A stretch of 64,000 nt of DNA from Hibiscus mutabilis (Eukaryota > Streptophyta > Magnoliopsida > Malvales > Malvaceae): contig CM033718.1 in the NCBI GenBank assembly GCA_019671005.1, positions 20,402,014 through 20,466,013 of the forward strand. The letters are read 5' to 3'. The notes beneath the pieces are model-generated. The model saw only the letters and a list, made by a program, of their open reading frames with translations. It was not told where the DNA came from and did no database searches. A program made the translations under genes and the position numbers. Shown piece after piece: positions 12,153 through 22,965 of this stretch; within the stretch, counting starts at the first letter, position 1, and each line of letters starts with the position of its first letter.

Positions 12153-14440
12153 TGTTGAGATATTTGATTTTGATATAACAAGATGAAAAATATGCCTTGA
12201 GTACCGATACACTAACCCTGATATTGATACCTGACAACCCGTAACGCTACAACAAGTTGAGTACCGATACAGTGTTTCCAAAATTTTAATATGGAATTTT
12301 GGTATCGGTACGCTCCTTCAAGTTCCGATACCCAAAGCCCCGTATTGATACTCAACCCTTGAGTATCGGTACGCAGTTTTGTTTAAATTTATTGCAGGTA
12401 CCTATACCGACTGGGCAGAACTATTTTTTATGAAGGAAAAACACCCTCTAACAGCTCCAAACCTTCTCCAAAGGTCATAAACGGTCATGAACTCATTAGA
12501 GGTTTAAAAGACATCTTTAAGCAGCCATAAAACTAGAAGAAACACATTGCCAACATTCATGTATAGAGAAAGTGATTTTTGTACTTAAAAGATTATTTTT
12601 CATTGGAAAGCACTTAGTGAGCTTCATTGTCAAAATTGTTCAAGTGTCTAGGTTTGGGTGAGAACTTAAATTTGCAAATAATTTACCTTGTGAGATTTTC
12701 TCTTGTTTGCTTAAATTTGCAACATATGTCTCATGGCCATCCAAGAAGATTCAATGCTAACTTTTAACTCATGCATTTCAAATTCATATACATTTGATGT
12801 GTTACAACAAGACTATGGTGAATCAATTTTGGAGTTTGAAGCTTCATTTTTGAAAAACAAGAAGTTGATTTCAAAATTAAAAATCGAAAATGAATTGTTT
12901 TCTAAAACTAATTTTGAACTTGAAGCAAAATTTAAGGACTTTGAGCAAAAAAATGATTTACAAAATTTGTTCCAAAAATTCAAGAAAATCATCAAAGAAA
13001 AATTGATCATCTTAAAAAGAAAAAAGAATTATATTTTACAAAAAAAATTAAAAGAAAAATGAAGAATGCTACAGAACAAATTTTAAAAATCAAACTTTTA
13101 TGTTAGACAATCTAGTTCCCCTAAATTTATAAATTGTAAATTGATTAAATATATTTTGATCCCTAAGAGACTTATTTTTTCAAAGAAAAAGGAAGACATT
13201 GAAAAATAGATTTCAAATGGGACTAAGGTTTATGAAACTAATGCCAATGGACCCAAATCAATTTGGATATCAAAACTTTTATGATTGTCTACTTATAGGT
13301 ATGCTTGAGCATTGATGAGCGAAGTCAAATTTTGAGAGCTCTAGACACACAAGGAAAAAGGTCACTTGAAGATGATGAGGCCTAATCAACCTACCTTGGT
13401 TTAAGTGGTAAAATTTATTTTCATGCAATTTGCTTAATCATACATTAATTTTTTTAATTTGTATAATAATTTAAGCATGTTTGTTTTGACTCTTGATGCT
13501 ACTTGATTTCATATAGATGGAGGAGTCTCACATTGTATAAGTTACATGTTTTTAGCCTAATGTGTTTATATTTATGTCTTTGGCCATTAACTTGTAATGT
13601 TTGGTTGAATTTTGGTGAAACCATACTTTTTATGTTTTAAATGATGAATGTTTTTCATTGTTGGATATGAAGGAGGTTTTTAACGAGACCACTCCACTTA
13701 TAAAAAATGATGATTTTTTAGAAAAATATTAATAAATTGTAGTTAAAATGATCAAAATGTATACCTATGTTTTTCAAAATTCCAATATGAAGTTTGGGTA
13801 TTGGTACACTCCTTCAAGTACCGATACCCGAAGCCCCATACCAATACTCACCCCTTGAGTACCGGTATGCAGAGCCTTCAACGGCTAATTTTGTTTGAAT
13901 TTATTGTAGGTACTGATACCCACTTTCAAGTACTGATACCAACTGAATAGAACTACTTTCTATAAAGGAAAAATACCCTCCAATAGCTCCAAACCTTCCC
14001 CAACGGTACTCAAGGATTTTAAAGACTTCTTCAAGCAGCCATGGAACTAGAAGAAACACATTGTCAACATTTATGTATAGAGAGTGATTTTTGTACTTAA
14101 AAGTTTATTTTTCATTAGAAAAAACTTAGTGAGATTCATTGTCAAAATTGCTCAAATGTCTAGGTTTAGATGAGAGCTTAAATTTGCAAACAATTTACCT
14201 TATTAGGTTTTTCTCTTGTTTGCTAAGTTGTATTTTCTTTGGAAGATAATGTCTCAAAGCTTTGGGTATAATCTTTGAAGGTTTGTAAAGTTATCTATCT
14301 CTCCTTAAAAGAAAGAGAGATTTACTTGATTTGTGGAAAATCCTTAGTGTGAAAGCTAAGGTAGTGGATGTAGACTTGATTTAGAAGTTGAACCACTATA
14401 GTTCCTTTTGTCTAATTTTTATTTTCTATTGCTTCCAACA
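12153..14440 (+). mobile_element. Internally deleted Sirevirus-like copia element
   Basis: LTR-like segments at 12153-12719 and about 13760-14440 share the run 'GAAGAAACACATTG' and clusters of GTACCGATAC-type motifs, and match the solo LTR at 22966-23958. The first copy starts TGTTGAGATATTTGATTTTGATATAAC and is cut off at its 3' side; the second is cut off at its 5' side. Between them lies only a gag fragment and degraded sequence. No matching target duplication was found, as expected after truncation. A TATA-like TTTAAAAG is at 12503-12510, just after the motif cluster. Confidence 0.7.
12722..13062 (+). pseudogene. Sirevirus gag C-terminal fragment
   Basis: The open frame 12733-13062 encodes 109 residues that match in order the post-zinc-knuckle, coiled-coil-like tail of Sirevirus gag, the same region as about 61900-62230 of the element on the right of this window. 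It is rich in Lys, Glu, Phe and Leu. It is joined directly to truncated LTR sequence, so the leader, the primer site and the gag N-terminus are deleted. It was open by chance or conservation, not as a complete gene. Confidence 0.65.
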
Positions 14441-15309
14441 TTTCTATTAAAAGGCCAGTCACACCTCTCAGCGATATTCGATTAACATATTCAAGCACAA
14501 CGATATTAGTCTCAATGCATTATTGTTGTCTAAGCCCATAATAATCTCATGATTTGACGTATTATAAACAATTTATTTATTGCATAGTAAATTAACTAAA
14601 ATAATATTATAACATCTTATATTAATAAATAATGTAAAATGAGTATATAATTATAATCATCTCATAATTAGTCTTTGGGCATACTCCAATAATATCCCAC
14701 TAGCACTAAGACCAATCACATATATATCTAATACCAAGTGACTTAGTGTGATGCTCATGCCACTGTTGTGTCAGAGGCATGTTTAGTGAATGGACAAGTT
14801 TCTCATTAATGTGTACTCTGCATATTTTCATATCTCATCAATCAATGTTTTTTTCAAACAAAATAAAAACGTTTAAGTATGTGTTTGAATCTTTGGTAAG
14901 ATCTGGATTTTTTTTTTTGTGCAATGGCTTTGTAGTTTATCGCAACGAAATTTTATAACATTTGATATTAGTACGTACAGCCCTATTTCAAACATAAAAT
15001 TTTGATCCAAAGAAATTCTTATTATATATATTCAGCCTAGAATCTTGCTTTGAACTTTTGAAGTTTACATTATCATTAAGGAAAAACAAATCTCAATTGC
15101 AATCATAAATCATTCTTATTAGTTTGGAAAGTAGTATTAGTGCTACTGTTTTACACTTATTATAAGGAATGGAATTTCTTATTATATGATGTGTTCTACA
15201 TATAGCAATAAGAATGTTATATTGCTTCCCCTATTTCTCTTGTATACACAAGGCTTATATTCAATTTTAATAAAATCAAAATTTTAATTGTATCAATAAA
15301 ATAAAGATT
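14441..15309. other. Unassigned sequence
   Basis: AT-rich, with stops in all frames. I see no gene, RNA or bounded repeat. Confidence 0.5.
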
Positions 15310-15900
15310 CTTTCAATCCATTTGCACCACATGAGCTTAATCCTTTCAGTTAGGTCAACTAAGATCTATACTTGGTTTTCTGACATTGAATCTATTTTGA
15401 ATCTTATGACCTCAAGCTATTTCTTAGAGTCTGAGCTCGTTATTGCTTCTTGATAAATCTTGGGCTCATTCAAATCCATGAGTAGAACATCACCATGTGT
15501 TGTAATGATAAATCCATATCTCTTAAGCACATGACGTTCTTAAGGATCTTTACAGTGATCGTGTTTCCAAAACAATTGATTGTTCCATAACATTTTGTAG
15601 AAATTGTTGTTTATCCCCTGGTTAAGTGATCTATTGTTCATCTCGAGCTTCTTCGAGTTCAATATTTTTCTGATTTTTTTTCTAGTTCAAGGAAGACTTT
15701 TATTCGATTAAGAAACACTTTGTTTTCGAAAAGATTAAAGAAATAATATCTTTTAATTTTCTCAAGATATCTAACAAAGATACACTTACGAGATTTGGTT
15801 TAAGCTTAGTAGACATGATGTTTGACAAACGTTTCACAACCCTAAATCTCAATGAAAAACATTTTTCAATCCATATCTCATATGGTCTCATTTAAACCGA
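15310..15900 (-). pseudogene. Copia pol fossil: integrase tail to start of reverse transcriptase
   Basis: On the minus strand, fragments in shifting frames follow the order of a Ty1/copia polyprotein. First comes a 'PYEIW' block from the end of the integrase (about 15890), then 'RYGF(I)' and 'DVLLMDLNEPKIYQEA', then the first block of the RT domain ('SMSENQV'). Frameshifts and stops break every domain. The RT catalytic portion is absent. Confidence 0.65.
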
Positions 15901-15989
15901 TTTAGATGGAATATAATTTAATGTGCAAGCCACTATTTCAAGCATATGTCCCTAAAAGTAGGAAGATCAACATTTGTTATTGATCAAAG

Positions 15990-16370
15990 AAACATCAAGT
16001 TGTGGCTCATTCAACAGTTGAAGCTAAGTATTGTAGTATTGCCTTTTCAACAATTGAAATTGCATGGCTTGAGAGTCTATTAAATGAACTACATTTTCAT
16101 TTTGATGGAAGAGTTGTATTGTGATGTTATAATTCTAGTACAGTAGCAGTATCTACGGATCGTGTCATTCATTCCAAGTTAAAGTATGTAGAATTTAACT
16201 TATATTTTGTTTGGGAAGAAGCCTTAGCTTGAAAGTTCAAGGTTAATGAAATTTCAACTTATGAGCATGTGGCTGATGTGATGACTAAACTTTTTTCAAC
16301 ACCTTCCTTCCGTCAAATCATGAAAAACTCTTTGTTGTTCCTCTATGAAAATGGCAACAGGGCAAGTTGG
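15990..16370 (+). pseudogene. Copia RNase H fossil
   Basis: Plus-strand frames give 'HSTVEAKYCSIAFSTIEIAWLESLL' type sequence (the copia RNase H block containing the xxEAEY motif; here EAKY), then 'SKLKYVEF' and 'EHVADVMTKLF', the usual end of a copia polyprotein. Several stops are present. It lies head-to-head with the minus-strand fossil at 15310-15900, so the two are separate elements or an internal inversion. Confidence 0.7.
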
Positions 16371-17537
16371 GAACGATTTTACATTCCTTGTTACATAGGA
16401 CAATTTTAAGAATTTCTCATTAAATGCTTAGGGATTTTTTTTCATATTCATACCTTCTCCAAGCGAATCCTCACGAGTTTTGTGAAATCTCATAAAAATA
16501 AAACTTACTACTTAACTAGCTAGAATATATAGTTAATTTCAGTTTAAAAGTCATATATTCATTACACCTAAAAATATCCAAATCTTAATACATTAAAATA
16601 AATATTTAACATTAAATCTACAAAAGTACAAACATAAATGATAAATTGAATTTCTCGAATTTTATAAAATATACAACATAAATATCCCCAATTAAATTAT
16701 AAATATTATTTTATATTTGTACAATCTCCAACATTAATGATAAATTAAAACTTTAGAACAAATATCCAATATTAAATTTGTAAATATCAAAATCTCTTTA
16801 TTATTTTTTGATTTTCGAGGATAAAATTTTGCCCATCTCTATCTCGTGAGTGAAGAATTCAATTATTCTTCATCCTTGTCGATTAACATCCCCCTATGGT
16901 TTTCAATTATCACCCACCTGTTTGCCACCCTTATTCCTCTAGATGTTTCCTCTCCATCTTCTGCATACTAATGTTTGTAGTATCTTTTTCGTCTACCTTC
17001 TACATATTAATGGTTTTAGTATTTTTTTTTTGTCAAGAATGCAATTATCAAACAAGGTTAAGGCTCTCAATTGAGGATATTACAACAAAATGCTTTAAGA
17101 TGTTCTGAATGTTATCACTGATTGAATCGGTATGCTTCATGGAGATATTGAACCTTATTTGCTTTTTTGCACGTCATATACTATTTATCTATTTTCTAAC
17201 CCTACAGATAATACTCCTTGAGCCTGAGTCATCAAAGGGAATAGTACACCCTATACCACTAAAGACCACTTCTTAGATTCACCTTATTTTTCTTAAGGTT
17301 CTCTTATAGCCTGATTTGTAATTATTATTTAGCTTATAGGTCAGTTCTATATATTTTTTATTGACCGACCATTGCATTGAATAATATAATCATTTTAGTC
17401 GTGCACAAAATTTAAATCGAGAACGGGATGCTTGTGTAAAAGAAATTTTTTTAAGAAAGTAAACTTTGATACAAATTCAACATAAAAAACAATGGTCGAA
17501 AAATATTTCATACTAGCCTACTTTTAAAGTTTAGGAA
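16371..17537. other. Unassigned sequence
   Basis: Probably the remains of the LTR of the preceding copia fossil plus unique DNA. No gene or bounded repeat is supported. Confidence 0.4.
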
Positions 17538-17760
17538 TCCAGATTAGGGTCGAGGGTTTAAGAGTTTAAGTTTATGGGTTTAAATTTAGGGTTTATGATT
17601 AAAATTTAGAGTTTAGAGGTTATGGTTTAAGTTTTAGGGCAGTACGTTAGGGATTTAAGTTTTAACCTATAAATACTAATTTTTAACTCTAAATCCTAAA
17701 TTCTAAGCACATAAAAGTAAACACTTAAGCCATAATCCTAAATTAAATTCTTAAACCATA
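17538..17760. repeat. Degenerate telomere-like (TTTAGGG-type) block
   Basis: A run of imperfect words such as GGGTTTAAATTTAGGGTTTA is followed by words of the opposite sense (AACTCTAAATCCTAAATTCTAA), forming an inverted pair. It resembles the inner blocks of the palindromic element at 1-840, so it is more likely a relic of that family than an interstitial telomere. Confidence 0.5.
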
Positions 17761-18784
17761 AAACTAAGGCGCTTGTGGAAACAAAAAGTTCCCACAGCGA
17801 ATGCATAGTATAATTACCTATAAATAAATATAAATCATAAAGTGAGATCGGAATACTGATGAAATCATTTTGCTTCAAAAGTCGGAATTGGTAATCCGGC
17901 AGATGGAAGAGATGAGAAATCAATCAAACTTGTAAGAAGAAACAGAGTTTGGAAGGAAAAGTAGAATGCAATCCTAATTCCTAATTCTTTTCTTTTCCTA
18001 GAGGTTACAAAAAAACTCATAATAAAAAGCAACAAACATATACTTTCTGTTAGATATTAACTGAAATTCTAATTGGTAATACTTAGTTTAGATTTTGATT
18101 TGATTCTATTACTTGAAAATTATAGGACAATTAAGTTTATTAAGAAGATGATGTTTTAATAGGTAGGAAGAAATTTTTATTGATCAAGAAATACTTCTTA
18201 TAAATAAAAAGTTAAGTTTAACATTTACAAATAAGCAGAAGAAAGATTTATTTTTCTTATCAGAAGAAAAAGAGATACTTTTTACACTATTGTATCCATA
18301 CAAAACTTATAAATTAATCGAAATATTTATAAAGAGGGTATATAATTTTCTCTATATAAAGTTATAGGAATTAATCTTTATCTTTTTAGATTGCGGGCGC
18401 AAGCAAAAGGGCTGAACCATATCAAACATTGTTTGTTGGGGGCATTCATGTTTATTTTGTTTGATATGATAACCTCATGCAATAATAATCTTTCGTCTTA
18501 TTTTATATATTAAAAAGTTAATTTCCTTTTATAAAAGGATAGCTAAGTTCTTAAAACTTTAATTCAAATATATTAATTCATAACTATGTTATTCATTTAT
18601 TTATAATTAAAGCATTAGAACAAATAATTGGACAATAATTAATAGTATTGAGCAAGCACATTTGATCGGTTGACTAAGTTGATCATGTGTTCCCTAATCC
18701 CCTCCACTCTAGGTAGGATTAAAATTAGAATTAAGATTTGTAAAAAAAATAATTAATAGTATTACCCTTTAGGCATTTGCTTTA
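17761..18784. other. Unassigned sequence
   Basis: No gene is recognised. Short open frames (for example 17738-17923 on the minus strand) have no recognisable domain. Confidence 0.4.
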
Positions 18785-18794
18785 AAACTTTAAT

Positions 18795-18950
18795 TTTTTT
18801 GAATTCGCCTGTGTAATTACAATGTATTATTTGTTCAATTTTCTAAGCCATTTAACAAGGCACGCACATCGTGCACACATGGTGCTCGAACCCAAATCAC
18901 CTGGATGAAATACACCATCCTTTACCACTTGGACCACTCCACAGGTTCTT
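18795..18950 (-). mobile_element. Complete SINE with target duplication
   Basis: On the minus strand, box A (GTGGTCCAAGTGGTAAAGG, 18919-18937) and box B (GGGTTCGAGCACC, 18881-18893) are spaced as in tRNA-derived plant SINEs. The 3' end is a six-A tail (T-run at 18795-18800 on the plus strand). The unit is flanked by the perfect 10-bp direct repeat AAACTTTAAT (18785-18794 and 18951-18960), the hallmark of LINE-mediated insertion. The length, 156 bp, fits the class. Confidence 0.85.
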
Positions 18951-19385
18951 AAACTTTAATCTTAATTTATTCTTCAAATAACCATTTATCCATTTTTATT
19001 TAATTATCAACTTGTATAATCATGTATGTATATTATAGTGAATATTTGAGTTCTTTTCTTCTAAATATACATGAAAAAGAAGGAAAGAAAGAAAGCATCT
19101 CCCAATACTTCAAGTTTCAACTGAGGACAAGAGATCTAGGAATTCAATAAATTGAACTTATCCACAGCAAATATCCAAAGAGAAAATACAGCTAGTGTTG
19201 TTTCAATGTCAAACCAGAATGGGTTACTTAGACCTTAACAACAAACAAGCTAGCCTTGTTTAAGGTATCAAGCAAACAATTAGAAAAAAATACATAGAAT
19301 AGACCTTAAACAACAAAGTAAGCATTAGGAATCGAATTATGCAGGAGATTTACCGTGGCACCCGCTGTCCTCTTTTATCTTACTC

Positions 19386-19856
19386 CTAGTACGGCCACAG
19401 ATCCACACCCCCGGGCTTTTTCACGAGCAGCTGGTTGTATTCAGGCCGTGACGTCTGCAAAATACCACACACCCGATTGGTTCCACAAAAATTCAACCCT
19501 TTTTTGATAAAGTATCGAATCTATTTATTTGAATTTTAACATAATGAAGAAAGGATTGGGATTGATTTTGTCATCCTATCGATTTTGCAAGAGAAAATTA
19601 GTCAATCAAAGACAATAGATTCAATTTTTCTATACATCAGAATCGAAAATTGATTGGGAGCCCTAAATTAGGGGAAAAAAAAGAAGAAACTTACGAGATC
19701 TTTGAAGATGAGAAAAGCGATCATGAGAAAGAGGAAAAAGAGGATCTCGAACTCTGCCAATCGGAAAAACTCGAAGATGTTATCGACGGCGGCGGTCAGC
19801 GACCACCCCTTCCTGCTACTGCCGCTGTCCCGACTCATACCCACACGTTTCGCCAT
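19386..19856 (-). CDS. Small single-pass membrane protein, two exons (76 aa)
   Basis: Coding exons are 19695-19856 and 19386-19454, joined across a 240-bp intron. The donor is GTAAGT directly after codon 54, the acceptor follows TTTTGCAG, and the intron is in phase 0. The ATG at 19856 has a good context (A at -3, G at +4). Residues 1-20 are basic and polar; 'WSLTAAVDNIFEFFRLAEFE' follows (residues 18-37). A hydrophobic helix, about residues 35-52, ends at FKDL, and exon 2 gives a conserved-looking tail, TSRPEYNQLLVKKPGG, ending VDLWPY and TAG. From memory, plants have a family of short proteins of this layout, of unknown function; I cannot name it. It is the only intact, properly spliced coding unit in the window. 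Exon-intron structure is inferred from splice sites, not from transcripts. Confidence 0.82.
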
Positions 19857-19932
19857 TTCTTCTCGCTCTTCTCAAATCTCTTGTAAAAGCGTGTTATATG
19901 CCGTACCTTTGACAAGAAATGGTGCCAAAGAA

Positions 19933-19943
19933 AATAATATATA
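19933..19943 (-). promoter_or_regulatory. TATA-like box of the small membrane-protein gene
   Basis: The minus strand reads TATATATTATT about 77-87 bases before the ATG. This leaves room for a leader of about 45-55 bases, normal for a plant gene. Confidence 0.4.
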
Positions 19944-20039
19944 CAGATTTGGCGATTGGATGGAGTCGTGTTTGCTGCATTTGATTAGAAATTTCAGGTC
20001 GCGTCCCTTTCCCCCCCATCTTTTTTGACTTGGGCCTGG

Positions 20040-20199
20040 TCCAATTTTTATATTTGAATTAATTGGTATTCGAATAATTGGGATAAATGATTTTAAATTT
20101 AAGAGTAAAGTTTACAAATGGTCACTAAGTTTTAGTAAATTATTTAATTTGAAAATTAAAGTTTCAATTACATTAAAGTTGGTATCAATCTTTCAATTT
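20040..20199. other. Degraded MITE end near the gene promoter
   Basis: 20090-20150 is similar, in inverted orientation, to 38800-38865 (shared core 'ACAAATGGTCAC'). This wording is common in plant MITEs, but no complete element can be bounded here. Confidence 0.4.
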
Positions 20200-22010
20200 T
20201 ATTCTTGATGAGCAAACTTCAAACGGCTTACCTCCAACAAATAGCTAGGTCCGAGAATTCTCGTGCCGACACCTTGTTAGGATTAGCAGCCTCCGTCAAA
20301 ATCAAAGATAGGGAAAAAGCCCTCCTCGAGCATAAGACCTACCCAAAACTACACGCAGAACACTGTCATGTGCGTAGATGAAGAGCCCAACTGGATTACC
20401 CCTATTATAAAATTCTTTGCCGACGGTGAAGGACCAAAAAACCCCAATGAGAGCTAAACCAAGGAACAGAACGAAAAGGTACATGTTAATTGAAAATGTC
20501 TTGTATAGAAAAATCTTCTCCCAACCGTTCTTTCAATGTATGGGCCCTAAGGAGGCATATTATGTCTTCCACGTGATTCACGAAGGCATCTGCGAAAATC
20601 ACACGGGATCACAGTGCTTAGCCGAAAAATTCCTCCGACAAGGATTCTAGTGGTCGAATATCCACCAAGACACCCTTTAAATTGTGACTAAGTGTGCACT
20701 TTGTCAAAAATAATCGTCTATCCTATTAACACCGGCAGAATCATTGCAAGCAATCTCTAGCCTTTGGCCTTTCGCCACATGGGGAATAGACATATTAGGA
20801 CCCTTCTTGGAGGCATTTGGTAGAAAAAAAATTCATAATGGTAGACGTGGAGTACTTCACTAAGTGGATTGAAGTTGAGGCTCTAACCACCATTATGAAA
20901 AAGTAGGTCGAGAGTTTTGCTTGGAAGACCATCATATGCCTATACGTCTCACGCATGCCATCATCACTGATAACAGAACACATTTTTAAGGAAAATTTGA
21001 AGAATTCTGTCACAACTTGAAGATCACCCCTCCAAGAGCTCTTTCAAAACTCCTTAGAAAATGTAAGGATGGAAACGGGGCGGGGCGGGTCGGGGTGGGT
21101 TTTTGGCCACCCCGACCCAAAATTTAAACCATCCACCCTGACCTGACCCGATTCTAATATATTCTATCCCCGCCTCGACATAATAAAAAATATAACCCAA
21201 CCCACCCCCAATATTTTAATAAAAACCTCGACTAAACCCGACCCGCCCTGAAAAAAATTAATAAAAATATTAAATATAATATATAAAAATATAATAAATA
21301 TATATAAATATATCACGTCTGGTCGGAAAATTTTTACCCTAAACCCAAACTTGCCCCACCTCGCCCCGAACCTAATTTTTAATGAAAAAACCTGCCCCTA
21401 TCGGGTCGGGTCGGGACCCGACAGAGACGGGTTATTTTGCCATCCCTAGACAAATGGTCAAGCTGAGGCCGCAAATAAAAAGATCCTCACAACACTGAAA
21501 AGAAAGGTTGACAACGTTGGCGAGGCCTAGCTAGAGGAATTGCCAAGCGTCTTATGGGCTCTTCGAACCACATCCTACACGAGTACCGTAGAAAACCCTT
21601 CAACATGATGTTTGATTCTGAAGCAGTAATCCTGATGGAAATAGGAAAGCTACCTTCGAACATCCCACTACGATCAAACCAGTAACAAAGAGATGCTCCC
21701 CACCAACCTCGACCTGCTGGAGAAAACCAGGAAAACAACGAAGATCAAGTTAGCCCCTCGAAATCAATAAGTGGCCCAATACTACAACTCCAAAGTCCAG
21801 AACAAGCAATATCAAGTAGGAGACCTGGTTATGCGAAACATTAGGGCTAACCTTCTCGCAAGAAGAAGAGGAACGATGTTGCCTAACTGAGAGGGTCCCT
21901 ACAAAGTAACTCCAAAAATCGGCTTTGGAGCATACAAGTTGGAAGATATGAGCAGCAAAGAAGTGCCCCATACATGGAACGTGCGCCACCTCCGAAAATT
22001 CTATATTTAA
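20200..22010 (+). pseudogene. Tat-like gypsy pol relic: RNase H end and integrase
   Basis: Frames on the plus strand give 'ENSRADTLLGLAASV' (end of RNase H, about 20250). Then comes the integrase zinc-binding region ('HEGICENHTGSQ', about 20580-20625), the catalytic core ('WGIDILGPF' and 'AIITDN'-like pieces at about 20790-20970), and the C-terminus ending 'TWNVRHLRKFYI' with TAA at 22008-22010. Stops and frameshifts break it throughout, and a MITE sits in the core at 21064-21448. RT, protease, gag and the left end are missing, so this is the right-hand part of an older plus-strand element that later absorbed several insertions. Confidence 0.82.
21064..21448. mobile_element. hAT-like MITE inside the integrase relic
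   Basis: 385 bp with GC-rich ends (GGGGCGGGTCGGGG-type) around an AT-rich middle. Terminal inverted repeats are TAAGGATGG / CCATCCCTA. The flanks GAAAATG (21057-21063) and GACAAATG (21449-21456) look like an 8-bp duplication with one base lost from the left copy, which fits hAT. The integrase frame resumes after it. Confidence 0.7.
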
Positions 22011-22103
22011 CCAACGGTTCTCCTGAACCTAACATCATATTGTATAAAAGCATGATTACTAACACTCAGATTTGTAATGAAATTGCATGCTTTCGCTCAT
22101 ATG

Positions 22104-22920
22104 TTTTCCCCAAGTGTGTTGGTATAAGCTTTACTCAAAATCAAAACTACCCCATCCAAGGGTGTCGAGGTAAACTCCATCCAGAATCATAAATTGTTTC
22201 CTTCAATGTTGTCAAGGTAAGCTCCACCCGGAATCATAAACCGTTTCCCCAAGGGTGTTTAGACAACACCATTCATTATGAATTTGACCCAAGGGAGACA
22301 TAATACCTCTGCCTATATGATAAATGTTTTTTCAATGGTATCGAGACACCTTCACCCATGGCATTGTCATTTCCTTCAAGAGTGTCAAGATAAGCTCAAC
22401 TCTAAACTTCGACTATCTTTCCAAGAGGGTCGAGATACCTTCGCTCAACCTACGAGTGTCCCTCCAAAAAGAACTGAGATGCACATGTTTCATGCCAACC
22501 AAGGTATATGTTTGCTATGATTACGAGCACATGGATGCCTCTAATTCCTCCTCCCAATCGTCGTAGGCCATTGTGGATTTTTTTAGAACATAGATGCTTC
22601 TATCCATTCGATGCCATTAGCCTTACGATTCTCTATGGAAATAGAGTTCTCTGTGTTTTATGCAAATTGGGGAATGTAATTACTACGAACACACGATTTC
22701 CTCAACGATGAGATGCCTCTGCGTCACTTAAGACTGATAGTCCAAGAATGCGAAGATGCCTCCAATCACTTAACGCTCGTTTCTATAATAGTGTCGAGAA
22801 AAGATCCACTTCTCAGTATTTGTTCCCCCAATAGTTATGAGACACCTTAACCCAATTGCAATTATTACTCCAAGGGTCTGAGATACCTCCATACGAAGAT
22901 GTTAATATTCACTAAGTGTT
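22104..22920. repeat. Degenerate ~45-bp minisatellite after the Tat-like pol
   Basis: About 17 loosely related units of roughly 40-47 bp, each with a 'TTTCCcCAAGgGTGTcGAGaTA' type core. It starts about 100 bp after the pol stop codon, in the 3' untranslated region, the same relative place as the minisatellite at 4081-4704, although the two units are unrelated in sequence. Confidence 0.6.
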
Positions 22921-22965
22921 CATTTCTGCAAAATTAGTGGTAAAAACCCCACTCATCAACATTTA

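Noticed and set aside
17538..17760. True interstitial telomere array
   Set aside because: Words are too degenerate and change direction; they resemble the inner part of the element at 1-840.
19650..19886. 78-codon plus-strand ORF, acidic Glu/Lys-rich
   Set aside because: It is antisense to the spliced membrane-protein gene; its composition mirrors the hydrophobic helix read backwards.
19702..20028. 108-codon plus-strand ORF
   Set aside because: It is antisense to exon 1 and the promoter of the minus-strand gene, and shows no conserved features.
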